Shown: positions 33,775 through 41,809 of the stretch, in pieces | Layout of the letters: the number at the start of each line of letters is the position of its first letter | Numbering within the stretch: position 1 is the first letter of the stretch | Source: an uncultured Bradyrhizobium sp. | Lineage (GTDB): Bacteria; Pseudomonadota; Alphaproteobacteria; Rhizobiales; Xanthobacteraceae | Direction of reading: 5' to 3' | Length of the DNA stretch: 64,000 bases | Assembly: GCF_936943645.1 (NCBI RefSeq) | Contig: NZ_CAKZJO010000050.1 | Location: forward strand, 1 to 64,000 | Position numbers and translations under genes: made by a program | Notes under the pieces: generated by a model | What the model was told of the DNA's origin: nothing | Seen by the model: the letters and a program-made list of their open reading frames with translations, nothing else | Databases searched by the model: none

Positions 33775-35277
33775 CTACCTGGCTTCCGGCGGCGGCGAGC
33801 GGTCGAGCACGTCGCCCCTGGCGTCCTCCAGCAGATCGATGCCGTACGTCTCGACCACGAGCGGGCCGCGCTTGCGCTGCAATTGCGCAACCTGCGTGAC
33901 TTTCGCAAAGAGATCATTGAGCGCGGGGTGACCGCCCGCGCGCAGCTCGTCGACATAGAGCAGCTTGCCCGCAAGCAGCTTTGGATCGGGCTCGGCCATA
34001 TTGACCCAGCGGATGCGCTGGTTCTGCTGCAGGACGCAGGTGCCGCGCGGCAAATAGAAGGCGAGCCAACCCGTGGTGCCGTAATCCTGCGCGAGCACGC
34101 AGGTCGCGCCATGACGCACGCGCTCGGCTTCGATCCCCGCGGCGAGCTCGCGCCAGCCGACGCCGACACTGCGCACGGTCGCGTCGCGGCGATAGAAGGA
34201 CAGCCAACCGGTATTGGCCTGCACGACCAGCGCGATGAACATCACGACGCCCGCGGGCGCAGCCCAGCGCAGGCAGAAGTCCACGAGGCGACGCGCACGC
34301 GGCCCCCACTGCGCGAGGCTGACGGCGGCGCCCGCGGCGAGGACGAAGGGCGGATAGACCGGCGCGAACCAATTGGCCTCGACGCGGGCATGCAGCGAAT
34401 GCCAGACGAAATAGGCGACGATGGTCCAGAACAGCGCCTCGATCAGCACGCGCGAGGCCAGCGCGCCGGCACGTTGCCAGGTCAGCGCATGCAATCCCAT
34501 GGCGCCGAGAATGAAGACCAGCGGGGTCGCGAACGCGATCTGGGTCGGGATCAGCTCGGCGATGAAGACCGGACGGAAGTCTTCGATCCTGGCGCGGCCG
34601 AGCTGCTTGGCGAACGAGACCCATTGATGATCCGCGTTCCAGAGGATCACCGGCGAGAACAGCGCCAGCGCAACGAGGCCGCCGAGATAGGGCCAGGGCG
34701 AGAGGAACCAGCGCCGCAGTTTCGGCACGCAAGCAAGCCAGATCAGGATCGCAGCGCCAAAGAACATCGCGGTGTATTTCGACAGCAGCGCCGCGCCGAC
34801 GGCAGCGCCGACTGCGAGCCACCAGGCGCCGCGGCCGGTCTCGAGCACCTTGGCGAGGAAGAACAGCACGAAGCTGGAGGCCACCAGCAGCGGCGCATCC
34901 GGCGTCACGATCAGCGTGCCGACGGAGGCCAGCAGCGTCACATTGAGCAGGATCGCGCTGGTCGCCGCGACGCGTACCCCGCCGAACAGGATCGCCGCAG
35001 AGCGGTAGATGGCATAGCTCATCGGCAAGCCAAGCAGGATAGAGACGAGGCGGACGCCGAGCTCGGTATCGCCAGCGATCATGGTGCCGGCACGGATCAC
35101 ATAGGCGACCATCGGCGGATGATCGTAGTAACCGCCCGCCAGGTTCTTCGACCACATCCAGTAATAGGCTTCGTCGAAGGTGATCGGCGTGACGGCGGCG
35201 GCGACCAGCCGCAGGGCCACCAGCGCCAGAATCACCAGCGCGGTGTTGCGGACGATCCGCGCGTCGGCTCCGGCCAT
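33775..35277 (-). CDS. Glycosyltransferase family 39 (ArnT/PMT-like) membrane protein
   Basis: A 500-residue polytopic membrane enzyme that uses a polyprenyl-phosphate sugar as donor. The first periplasmic loop has the catalytic-acid region FDEAYYWMWSKNLAGGYYDHPPMVAYVIRAG, diagnostic of the ArnT/GT39 group. About eleven helices follow, with a periplasmic C-terminal domain of 130 residues. The acceptor is unknown; lipid A or a cell-wall glycan is usual. The upstream GT2-GtrA gene ends 7 bases before its start, so the two make donor and transfer in one operon. Confidence 0.92.
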   Translation of the reverse strand: MAGADARIVRNTALVILALVALRLVAAAVTPITFDEAYYWMWSKNLAGGYYDHPPMVAYVIRAGTMIAGDTELGVRLVSILLGLPMSYAIYRSAAILFGGVRVAATSAILLNVTLLASVGTLIVTPDAPLLVASSFVLFFLAKVLETGRGAWWLAVGAAVGAALLSKYTAMFFGAAILIWLACVPKLRRWFLSPWPYLGGLVALALFSPVILWNADHQWVSFAKQLGRARIEDFRPVFIAELIPTQIAFATPLVFILGAMGLHALTWQRAGALASRVLIEALFWTIVAYFVWHSLHARVEANWFAPVYPPFVLAAGAAVSLAQWGPRARRLVDFCLRWAAPAGVVMFIALVVQANTGWLSFYRRDATVRSVGVGWRELAAGIEAERVRHGATCVLAQDYGTTGWLAFYLPRGTCVLQQNQRIRWVNMAEPDPKLLAGKLLYVDELRAGGHPALNDLFAKVTQVAQLQRKRGPLVVETYGIDLLEDARGDVLDRSPPPEAR

Positions 35278-35284
35278 CTTCCGG

Positions 35285-36418
35285 CTATTTCTTGCGCCAG
35301 ACGAACAGGCCTGACATCGCGTAGTTCCACACCACGCCCATCAGCGCACCGGCCATGCCGGCCAACCACCAGATCGGCTCCTGGTCGTAGACCGAGAAGG
35401 CGACGCCGACATTGGCGAGCAGCCCGACGCTGCACACGATGTAGAAGGCGATCAGGCCGCGCAGCAGGGCAAAACCCTTCAGCCGCTGGTCGCGATAGGT
35501 GAGGAAGTTGTTGAGGACGAAATTGCTGGTCATCGCGACGATGGCGCCGGCGGCCTGCGCCTCCGCGAACGGCGCCTTGAACAGCTGAAGTCCGATGAAC
35601 AGCGTGGTGAGATGCACGACAAGGCCGATGCCGCCGACCATCGCGAACAGGACGAAGCGCAGCGAGACGATGTCGTTGGTCAGCTTGGCGAGCACGAGGC
35701 CGAGGAAATCCAGCGCGACCATGGAATCGAGCTTGCTCTCGCCGTGCTGGCGGGCGCCGAAGGTGTAGGGAATCTCGACGGCCCGCAGGCCGCCATGTGC
35801 GGTCGCGACGAGGTCGAGCAGGATCTTGAAGCCGTGCACCGACAGTTTCGGCGCGAGCTCTTCGAAACGGTCGCGGCGCACCATGAAGAAGCCGCTCATG
35901 GGATCGGCGATCTCGACCCGCAGCATCTTCCTGGCGACCTCGGTCGCCAGCGCACTGGCGCCGGCGCGCTGCTTGTTGAAACCTTCGCTCTTGTAACCCT
36001 CGATGTAGCGGCTGCCGACCACGAGATCGGCCTCGTCGCTGGCGAGCAGCAACAGCATCTTCGGCAACTGCGTCTCGTCGTGCTGGAGGTCGGCGTCGAT
36101 CACGGCCACGAAGGGCGCGCTGGAAGCCAGGATACCCTCGATGCAGGCGCCCGACAGGCCGCGGCGGCCAATGCGGCGGATACAGCGCACGCGACTGTCC
36201 TGCTGCGCCAGGGCGCGCACGACGTCCCAGGTGCCGTCGGGCGAATTGTCGTCGACGAACACGACTTCCCAGGCGACGTTGGCGAGCGTCGCCTCCAGCC
36301 GCCGGTACAGCACCGTGACGTTGTCGCGCTCGTTGAAGGTCGGGACGATCACCGACAGTTCCGGGCCCTCTTGAGCCTGAGGCGGATGGTCGGAGCCGGG
36401 TCTGATCGCTTCATTCAT
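35285..36418 (-). CDS. Polyprenyl-phosphate glycosyltransferase (GT2) fused to GtrA-like flippase domain
   Basis: A 377-residue fusion. Residues about 20-245 are a GT2 domain of the dolichol-phosphate-mannose synthase type: LSVIVPTFNERDNV, VVFVDDNSPDGTWDV, VIDADLQHDE and DPMSGFFMVRRD. From about 260 there is a four-helix GtrA domain (FVLFAMVGGIGLVVHL... NFVLNNFLTYRDQR), which is thought to flip the lipid-linked sugar. The start at 36418 follows from family length; the longer open frame upstream has no similarity. It should supply the donor to the GT39 gene just downstream. Confidence 0.92.
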   Translation of the reverse strand: MNEAIRPGSDHPPQAQEGPELSVIVPTFNERDNVTVLYRRLEATLANVAWEVVFVDDNSPDGTWDVVRALAQQDSRVRCIRRIGRRGLSGACIEGILASSAPFVAVIDADLQHDETQLPKMLLLLASDEADLVVGSRYIEGYKSEGFNKQRAGASALATEVARKMLRVEIADPMSGFFMVRRDRFEELAPKLSVHGFKILLDLVATAHGGLRAVEIPYTFGARQHGESKLDSMVALDFLGLVLAKLTNDIVSLRFVLFAMVGGIGLVVHLTTLFIGLQLFKAPFAEAQAAGAIVAMTSNFVLNNFLTYRDQRLKGFALLRGLIAFYIVCSVGLLANVGVAFSVYDQEPIWWLAGMAGALMGVVWNYAMSGLFVWRKK

Positions 36419-36678
36419 GACGGCAGCGTATATCCGCCGCGTCCTGCGCTGCCAAGTTCTCGCGCTGCCAAGCCGGGAGATCTGTGGGAATCGACCCAAA
36501 AGGGGTCCCAAAATGCCAACGACCCCGGAACGGCGGGCCGCGCGTACATCCGGCGCAGGCCTTAAGCTATTCCAAGGTCGTCCCAGCGCCGGAGTTTTTC
36601 GCTCAACGTCGCCGTTAAAGGCTAAATAGGAACGCCGGGACAGCTCCGCAAGGGGCCGGAAACCGGAATTCTTGTGCC
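36419..36678. other. Intergenic region, no gene seen
   Basis: About 260 bases between two minus-strand genes with no credible frame and no member of the repeat families found elsewhere in the window. The promoter of the GT2/GT39 pair must lie in the first half; I cannot point to its -35/-10. Confidence 0.45.
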
Positions 36679-36882
36679 TTATTGGTTCGGCACCTCCCGG
36701 ATGATCGGGCCCCGCGGCGCCGGCGCAGCGGGGGCTACGGGAGCCACAGCCGGGGCCGGCTCGACCTTTGCCGGTTTGGGCGGCTTGCCGTACTGGCCGA
36801 TCGGCCCGAACACGACGGCGACCGCAAGCACGATCGCCGCGACGATCGCGCCCAAAATGCCACCCATCGACTCAGACGCCAT
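36679..36882 (-). CDS. Small membrane-anchored Pro/Ala-rich protein
   Basis: A 67-residue hypothetical protein: one membrane helix (GGILGAIVAAIVLAVAVVFG, about 7-26) followed by a Lys/Pro/Ala-rich extramembrane tail ending IIREVPNQ. GAGGG lies 9 bases before the ATG at 36882; an ATG three codons earlier is possible but too close to that site. I know no family. The layout suggests a periplasmic spacer or a small complex subunit. Confidence 0.55.
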   Translation of the reverse strand: MASESMGGILGAIVAAIVLAVAVVFGPIGQYGKPPKPAKVEPAPAVAPVAPAAPAPRGPIIREVPNQ

Positions 36883-36950
36883 GAAACCCATCCCTCATCC
36901 AGATACGCCCCATGATACCACGGATGCGCGCAGAGCCGGAAGGGCCCAGG

Positions 36951-37026
36951 GCCAATAGCGAATGGCGAGTAGCGAATGGAGAAGGCCGCCCTCTTGCCCT
37001 ATTCGCTATTGGCCATTCGCCACTCC
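36951..37026. repeat. Palindromic intergenic repeat, family G
   Basis: GCCAATAGCGAATGGCGAGT (36951-36970) and its partner CGCTATTGGCCATTCGCCACT (37004-37024) form long arms with a small shift, together with a second tandem AGCGAATGG on the left. It ends at the stop of the next gene. Confidence 0.8.
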
Positions 37027-37027
37027 C

Positions 37028-37408
37028 TCATTTCGTTGGCGGCCTGTGCTTGACGAAAGCCGACACGATATCCTTCTGCGCGGACTCCACCGCCCTGTTC
37101 GCGGTCGCGAGATGGGCGCCGGCATCAATGTTCGGGTATTGCGTGGTGAGGTAGTCGAGCAGCGCCACCCGGTAATATTGCCGCTCCGACGGACAGGCGC
37201 CCGCAACCGAGCGGCCAAAATCCTGTTCCGTCATTCCCTGATTGCTGTCACGCGAATATTCCCGCGCCAGGCAATGCCAGTAATCGTCGCGGCCCTGCTG
37301 GGCGAGCTTCTGTGCGCCCTTGGCATCGTCATCAGCCGCCATGACTGAAGACATCATGGCAGCAGATGTCATCATGACGAGCGCAGCTCCCAGCATCGGC
37401 ATCCGCAT
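37028..37408 (-). CDS. Secreted hypothetical protein, 126 residues
   Basis: The start is a Met-rich signal peptide (MRMPMLGAALVMMTSAAMMSSVMAADDD; cleavage after VMA, about residue 24). The mature part has two cysteines (WHCLAREY and AGACPSERQYY) that could form a disulfide. A good GGGAGAAC ribosome site fixes the ATG at 37408; an earlier in-frame Met lacks it. I know no family function. A periplasmic location is predicted. Confidence 0.72.
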   Translation of the reverse strand: MRMPMLGAALVMMTSAAMMSSVMAADDDAKGAQKLAQQGRDDYWHCLAREYSRDSNQGMTEQDFGRSVAGACPSERQYYRVALLDYLTTQYPNIDAGAHLATANRAVESAQKDIVSAFVKHRPPTK

Positions 37409-37527
37409 CTTGTTCTCCCTTGTCGCAGATTGCATCACGCAAGCTTAGACTGGAGGCGAGAACTGGCCAATCACATCTCGTTTGACTAGGATGAGGCCTT
37501 CCCTCCCCCGTCGATGCGAGATCATCC

Positions 37528-38349
37528 GTGGCCAAAGCAAAAACCGCGTCCAAAAAATCCGGCAACATCTTCATCGGCATCGGCGGCTGGACCTTCGAGC
37601 CCTGGCGCGGCGTGTTCTATCCGGAGAAGCTGACGCAGGCGAAGGAGCTGTCTTACGCAGCCTCGAAGCTGACCTCGATCGAGATCAACGGCACCTATTA
37701 CGGCTCGCAAAAGCCCGAGAGCTTTCGCAAATGGGCGAGCGAGGTGCCGGACGGCTTCGTGTTCTCGGTGAAGGGACCACGCTTCGCCACCAACCGCCGC
37801 GTGCTCGCCGAGGCCGGCGATTCCATCAAGCGGTTCTATGACTCCGGCGTGCTGGAGCTCGGCGATCATCTCGGGCCGGTGCTGTGGCAGTTCGCGCCCA
37901 CGAAGAAGTTCGACGGCGCCGATTTCGGCAAATTCCTCGAGCTGCTGCCGCGCAAGCTCGAGGGGCGCGCGCTGCGTCACGTCGTCGAGGTCCGCCACGA
38001 CAGCTTCTGCACGCCGGATTTCATCACGCTGATCCGCGAATTCGAGACGCCCGTCGTGTTCGCCGAGCACGGCAAATATCCTGCCATCGCCGACGTCGCC
38101 GGCGATTTCGTCTATGCGCGGCTGCAGAAGGGCAATGACGAGATCAAGACCTGCTACCCGCCGAAGCAGCTCGATGCCTGGGCCGAGCGCTTCAAGGATT
38201 GGGCCTCGGGCGGCGAACCCGACGACTTGCCGAAGGTTGACAAGGCCAAGCCCAAGAAGGAACCGCGCGACGTGTTCGCCTACGTCATTCACGAGGGCAA
38301 GGTGCGCGCCCCGCACGGCGCCATGGAACTGATCGCGCGGGTGAGCTGA
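37528..38349 (+). CDS. DUF72 TIM-barrel protein
   Basis: A 273-residue DUF72 (YecE-like) protein beginning with GTG. Characteristic blocks are FIGIGGWTFEPWRGVFYPEKLTQAKELSYAASKLTSIEINGTYYG, VPDGFVFSVKGPRFATN and LGPVLWQFAPTKKFD. The fold is a TIM barrel; the activity is not established. It is followed after 8 bases by the DUF488 gene, a common pairing, so the two products probably act together. Confidence 0.92.
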   Translation: MAKAKTASKKSGNIFIGIGGWTFEPWRGVFYPEKLTQAKELSYAASKLTSIEINGTYYGSQKPESFRKWASEVPDGFVFSVKGPRFATNRRVLAEAGDSIKRFYDSGVLELGDHLGPVLWQFAPTKKFDGADFGKFLELLPRKLEGRALRHVVEVRHDSFCTPDFITLIREFETPVVFAEHGKYPAIADVAGDFVYARLQKGNDEIKTCYPPKQLDAWAERFKDWASGGEPDDLPKVDKAKPKKEPRDVFAYVIHEGKVRAPHGAMELIARVS

Positions 38350-38357
38350 GGTGGCCC

Positions 38358-38819
38358 ATGGCAAAGGCGAAAAAGCTGTTCACCATCGGCTATGAGCAGA
38401 CACCGCCCAAGGCGGTGCTGGACGAGTTGGAACAGGCCGGCGTCAAGCTCGTGGTCGACGTGCGCGCGGTGACGTCGTCGCGGCGCCCGGGCTTCTCCAA
38501 GAAGCAGCTTGCCGCAGGGCTCGACGAGCGCGGCATTTCCTATGTCCACCTCGCCGCCCTCGGCACGCCGAAGGAAGGCCGCCTCGCCGCGCGCAGCGGG
38601 CAGTACGATGTGCTGGAAAAGATCTTCTCAAAGCATCTGAAGGCACCTGAGGCCAGGGAAGCCATGGACGAGCTTTCGGCACTGGTGAAGAAGGCGGGCC
38701 CGGTGTGCCTGCTCTGTTACGAGCGCGACCACACCCACTGCCACCGCCAGATGATCGCGGAGATCATCGAAGAACGCGATGGGGTCGCGGTGAAGAATCT
38801 GGCGGGGCGGCAGGTATAG
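38358..38819 (+). CDS. DUF488 family protein
   Basis: A 153-residue DUF488 protein: KLFTIGYEQTPPKAVLDELEQAGVKLVVDVRAVTSSRRPGFSKKQLAAGL is the family N-terminus, and VCLLCYERDHTHCHRQMIAE is the conserved C-terminal Cys/His segment, which looks able to bind a metal. A GAGGTGG site precedes the ATG, 8 bases after the DUF72 stop. The biochemical role is unknown. Confidence 0.92.
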   Translation: MAKAKKLFTIGYEQTPPKAVLDELEQAGVKLVVDVRAVTSSRRPGFSKKQLAAGLDERGISYVHLAALGTPKEGRLAARSGQYDVLEKIFSKHLKAPEAREAMDELSALVKKAGPVCLLCYERDHTHCHRQMIAEIIEERDGVAVKNLAGRQV

Positions 38820-38849
38820 CCCTCATTGGCGCCGGTTCTAACCGTAGCC

Positions 38850-38965
38850 GTCATCCTGAGGTGGCCGCTTCTTCAGCGGCCCTCGAAGGACGACGGCGTG
38901 CCCGAAGGCTGCATCGCGGCCGCCCATCCTTCGAGGCTCGCAAGAGCTCGCACCTCAGGATGACG
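38850..38965. repeat. Palindromic intergenic repeat, family E
   Basis: CGTCATCCTGAGGTG and CACCTCAGGATGACG form the outer arms. GCCCTCGAAGGA and TCCTTCGAGGCTC give the inner arms. It lies between the convergent DUF488 and PhzF genes. I saw one copy in this window. Confidence 0.88.
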
Positions 38966-38996
38966 GGTCTCGCTTGAACTTGTACTGAGAGAGCGC

Positions 38997-39911
38997 CTAC
39001 CCCTCCCCTGCAAGTCCAAACGTCCCCTCCATCATCTGCACACATTGCCCGCCGACATGGGCGGAGACGATCTTGCCGTCCTGCTTGCGCACGCGCGTCA
39101 GCAGGATGCTCGGCCGCCCCATGTCAAAGCCTTGGCCGACCGTGAGCTTGAGCTCGCCATCGCGCACGGGATCGAGATCGGCGAACAGTGCGGCCGCGGC
39201 AACCGTGGCGCTGCCGGTGGCCGGATCCTCAGCGTAGCCGCCGGCGCCGCGCATGAACATCCGCGCCTGGATCTCGCTCGGCGCCTCCGCCGCGGGCACA
39301 TCGCGCGTATAGAACCACACCGAGACGGCGCCGTCGCGCGGCAAGAGCCTGCCGAAGGCCGCCGCGTCGGACCTGGCCCGCTTCAGCGCATCGCGCGACG
39401 CCACTTCCGCGACCACGAAGGGCGTTCCGACACCGATGACCTGGGGGGCGTGGCGATCGGTCCTGATGTCATCGGCATTCAGTGAGATGCAGGCCGCGAC
39501 GTCTTTGGCGGAAAGCTGCGCAAGCCGCGACAGCGGCTGCGGCGCGGTCAGCTCGGTACTGACCACCCTTCCCTGCTCCCTGAAGATGTCGACCGGCACG
39601 AGACCCGCGATTTCCTCGAACAGCAGGCGCGGCTTCGGCTCCTTCGCAAGGCTCGCCAGCACGAAGGACGTGCCGACATTGGGATGGCCCGCGAACGGCA
39701 TCTCCCGGACCGGCGTGAAGATGCGCACCTCCGCATCATGGGCCTTGTCGCGCGGCGGCAACACGAAGGTGGTCTCGGAATAGTTGAACTCGGTGGCGAT
39801 CGCCTGCATCTGCCTGGACGAAAGCCCGCCGGCGTCGAGCACCACTGCGAGCTGGTTGCCGCCGAAGGCGCGATCGGTGAACACGTCGACGGTGATGTAG
39901 CGGCGCTGCAT
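38997..39911 (-). CDS. PhzF family isomerase/epimerase
   Basis: A 304-residue protein with the two-domain diaminopimelate-epimerase-like fold of PhzF. MQRRYITVDVFTDRAFGGNQLAVVLDAGGL, the catalytic-Glu region EFNYSETTFVLPP, MPFAGHPNVGTSFVL and the closing AEDPATGSATVA are all intact. PhzF itself isomerises a dihydro-hydroxyanthranilate in phenazine synthesis; no other phz gene is nearby, so this is one of the many homologues with unknown small-molecule substrate. GGGAAGTG precedes the ATG at 39911; the longer open frame upstream was not used. Confidence 0.92.
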   Translation of the reverse strand: MQRRYITVDVFTDRAFGGNQLAVVLDAGGLSSRQMQAIATEFNYSETTFVLPPRDKAHDAEVRIFTPVREMPFAGHPNVGTSFVLASLAKEPKPRLLFEEIAGLVPVDIFREQGRVVSTELTAPQPLSRLAQLSAKDVAACISLNADDIRTDRHAPQVIGVGTPFVVAEVASRDALKRARSDAAAFGRLLPRDGAVSVWFYTRDVPAAEAPSEIQARMFMRGAGGYAEDPATGSATVAAAALFADLDPVRDGELKLTVGQGFDMGRPSILLTRVRKQDGKIVSAHVGGQCVQMMEGTFGLAGEG

Positions 39912-40112
39912 CGTCACTTCCCCATGCAAGTCGCGGCCGATAGCCGGCCGCATCGCGCGGCAGTCTACAAGCCGAAAACATCGCTCGTCATGCCCCAAAA
40001 TTCGGAGCAATCGGAGCAATCGCGAATGACGTTTTGGAAGCGAGCAGGCTGCAGTCATTTCTCGATGTCGGGCTGGCGGATTCCGCCAGCCCGGCATCGC
40101 TCGGCGCGATCG

Positions 40113-40328
40113 TCAGTAAGCGTAGGAGTACCCCGTGTTCGGCAGACACGGTGGCTGCGTGTAGGGCGCAGAGGCATACGCGCCTTCCGCCGGAGCCCTG
40201 ACACAGGTGTCGGTCATCGCCTGCGTGACGGCAGCGCGAGGCGGGGCAGCGTGGCGCACCGTTGCGGCCTGGGTCTGGGTGGCGGCTGCGGCGATAAGGA
40301 CCGCCGCGACAAGGGTCAATCGGGTCAT
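40113..40328 (-). CDS. Small secreted hypothetical protein, 71 residues
   Basis: Signal peptide MTRLTLVAAVLIAAAATQTQA (cleavage near residue 21), then a 50-residue mature part with two cysteines (DTCVRAP and PPCLPNT) and a Tyr/Pro-rich end. GGAGAAAG precedes the ATG by 4 bases. No family known to me; a periplasmic or surface peptide with a possible disulfide. Confidence 0.65.
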   Translation of the reverse strand: MTRLTLVAAVLIAAAATQTQAATVRHAAPPRAAVTQAMTDTCVRAPAEGAYASAPYTQPPCLPNTGYSYAY

Positions 40329-40413
40329 TGGCTTTCTCCGGGGTGAAAAGTGAAAGCCGAGACATTCGGCTTCCACAGTGCAATACGCGAAAGCTACCCC
40401 TGATATTTCATCA

Positions 40414-40472
40414 CGCGCCTTCACCGAAGCGCGACCCCGTTCAACGAAATGCGACTCACCTGTGAAGGCGCG
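40414..40472. terminator. Inverted repeat at the end of the membrane cyclase gene
   Basis: CGCGCCTTCAC (40414-40424) and GTGAAGGCGCG (40462-40472) are perfectly complementary 11-base arms with 37 bases between. The right arm ends one base before the stop codon of the minus-strand cyclase. It may stabilise or terminate its transcript, but no U-run is present. Confidence 0.4.
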
Positions 40473-41780
40473 CTACCCCAATTGAAACACCGCCACCTTC
40501 TGCTCGTAACCGCGTACGGAGACCTCGCCGAGCGCGACAGCGTCGCTGCCGGCCTCGCCCAGCGCCTCGCGCACGGTCGCGGAAATCAGGAGCTGCGAGC
40601 CGAACTCCTTGTTCAGCGCCTCCAGCCGCGAGGCGAAGTTCACGGTGTCGCCGATGACAGTGTATTCCTTGCGCCGGGGCGAGCCGATATTGCCGGCAAC
40701 CACCTCGCCGAAATGAATGCCGATGCCGATACGCAGCGGCCAGCTCGTCTGCGCGTTGATGCGGTCCATCGCACGCAGCATCTCGCGGCCCGCGGCAACC
40801 GCGCGCTGCGCAGCATCGGAGGCTTCCAGCGGGGCACCGAACAGGGCGAGAAAGCCATCGCCCAGAAACTTGTTCACGATGCCGCCCTGACGATCGAGGA
40901 TGTCCACCAGCACCGCAAAGGCGCCGTCGAGCCGGTCGACCACTTCCTGCGGACTGCGCGATTGCGCCCCCGCCGTGAAGCCGCGGAAATCGACGAACAT
41001 CACCGCGACGCGGCGGACGTCACCGCCGGCGCTGGTTCCTGCCGCCATCAACCGTTCCACCACCTGCGGCGAGACGTGCTGACCGAACAGGTTCGTCACC
41101 CGGTCGCGCGCGGTCGCCGCCGCAATGCTCGCGGCGAACTGGCGGCGGAGCTGAGCGCCGACAGCGCCCGCCAGCGCACCACAGATCAGGATCACGACGC
41201 TGCGCACGGCGTGGAAATAGACCAGGGGATCGCCCGCCTCGTCGGCCGCGTTGTAGTGCAGCGCAACGGACAGCAGCCCGGCAGCGGCCACAAGGCCGGT
41301 GAACGCAGAGAGCCAGAAGTCCAGCCGCAGGGTCGAGAGGATGATGAAAATGAAGTACATCAGCGGCACGGCGAAGCCGAGAGCCTGGCTCGGGCCCATG
41401 GTGCGGGTTTGCAGGATCAGGATCACCGTGGGCAGCGACGTCTCGATCAGCGTGCCGATGTAACGCCGGATCACCGGCAGATCGCGATCGAGCCGGAGAT
41501 TCTTCCTGATCTGGGTGTGGACCCAGACCTCGAAAAGGATGAAGCCGCCGAGCAGGCCGTAGACCTCGACCAGCCCCTCCGTTCCGCGCCACACCCGGTT
41601 CACCACGCTGGGGTCGATCAGATAGATCGCGGTCAGCAGCACCATCATGATGCAGCCCGTCATGATCAGCGCCCGTACCCGCAACAGCTCGGTGCGCAGC
41701 ACTTCCCGCGTCAGCTCGCGCTCGAAATCCTCCGACAGCACGGCGTGGTGCCGCGTCCTCCTGCTCGCAAACCTAACCAT
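40473..41780 (-). CDS. Membrane class III adenylate/guanylate cyclase
   Basis: A 435-residue protein with six hydrophobic helices in the first 240 residues (e.g. RALIMTGCIMMVLLTAIYLI, LYMYF-like ALGFAVPLMYFIFIILSTL) and a C-terminal cyclase domain from about 255. The metal aspartates are in VMFVDFRGFT and LGDGFLALFG; GDTVNFASRLEAL closes the site. NLFGQHVSPQVVERLM is the usual linker helix before the domain. It makes cAMP or cGMP at the inner membrane. The ATG at 41780 follows GAGGGGCAGA; the longer frame upstream crosses the ABC permease gene. Confidence 0.9.
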   Translation of the reverse strand: MVRFASRRTRHHAVLSEDFERELTREVLRTELLRVRALIMTGCIMMVLLTAIYLIDPSVVNRVWRGTEGLVEVYGLLGGFILFEVWVHTQIRKNLRLDRDLPVIRRYIGTLIETSLPTVILILQTRTMGPSQALGFAVPLMYFIFIILSTLRLDFWLSAFTGLVAAAGLLSVALHYNAADEAGDPLVYFHAVRSVVILICGALAGAVGAQLRRQFAASIAAATARDRVTNLFGQHVSPQVVERLMAAGTSAGGDVRRVAVMFVDFRGFTAGAQSRSPQEVVDRLDGAFAVLVDILDRQGGIVNKFLGDGFLALFGAPLEASDAAQRAVAAGREMLRAMDRINAQTSWPLRIGIGIHFGEVVAGNIGSPRRKEYTVIGDTVNFASRLEALNKEFGSQLLISATVREALGEAGSDAVALGEVSVRGYEQKVAVFQLG

Positions 41781-41809
41781 TCTGCCCCTCGATTCCGGGG
41801 CATTGTGCC

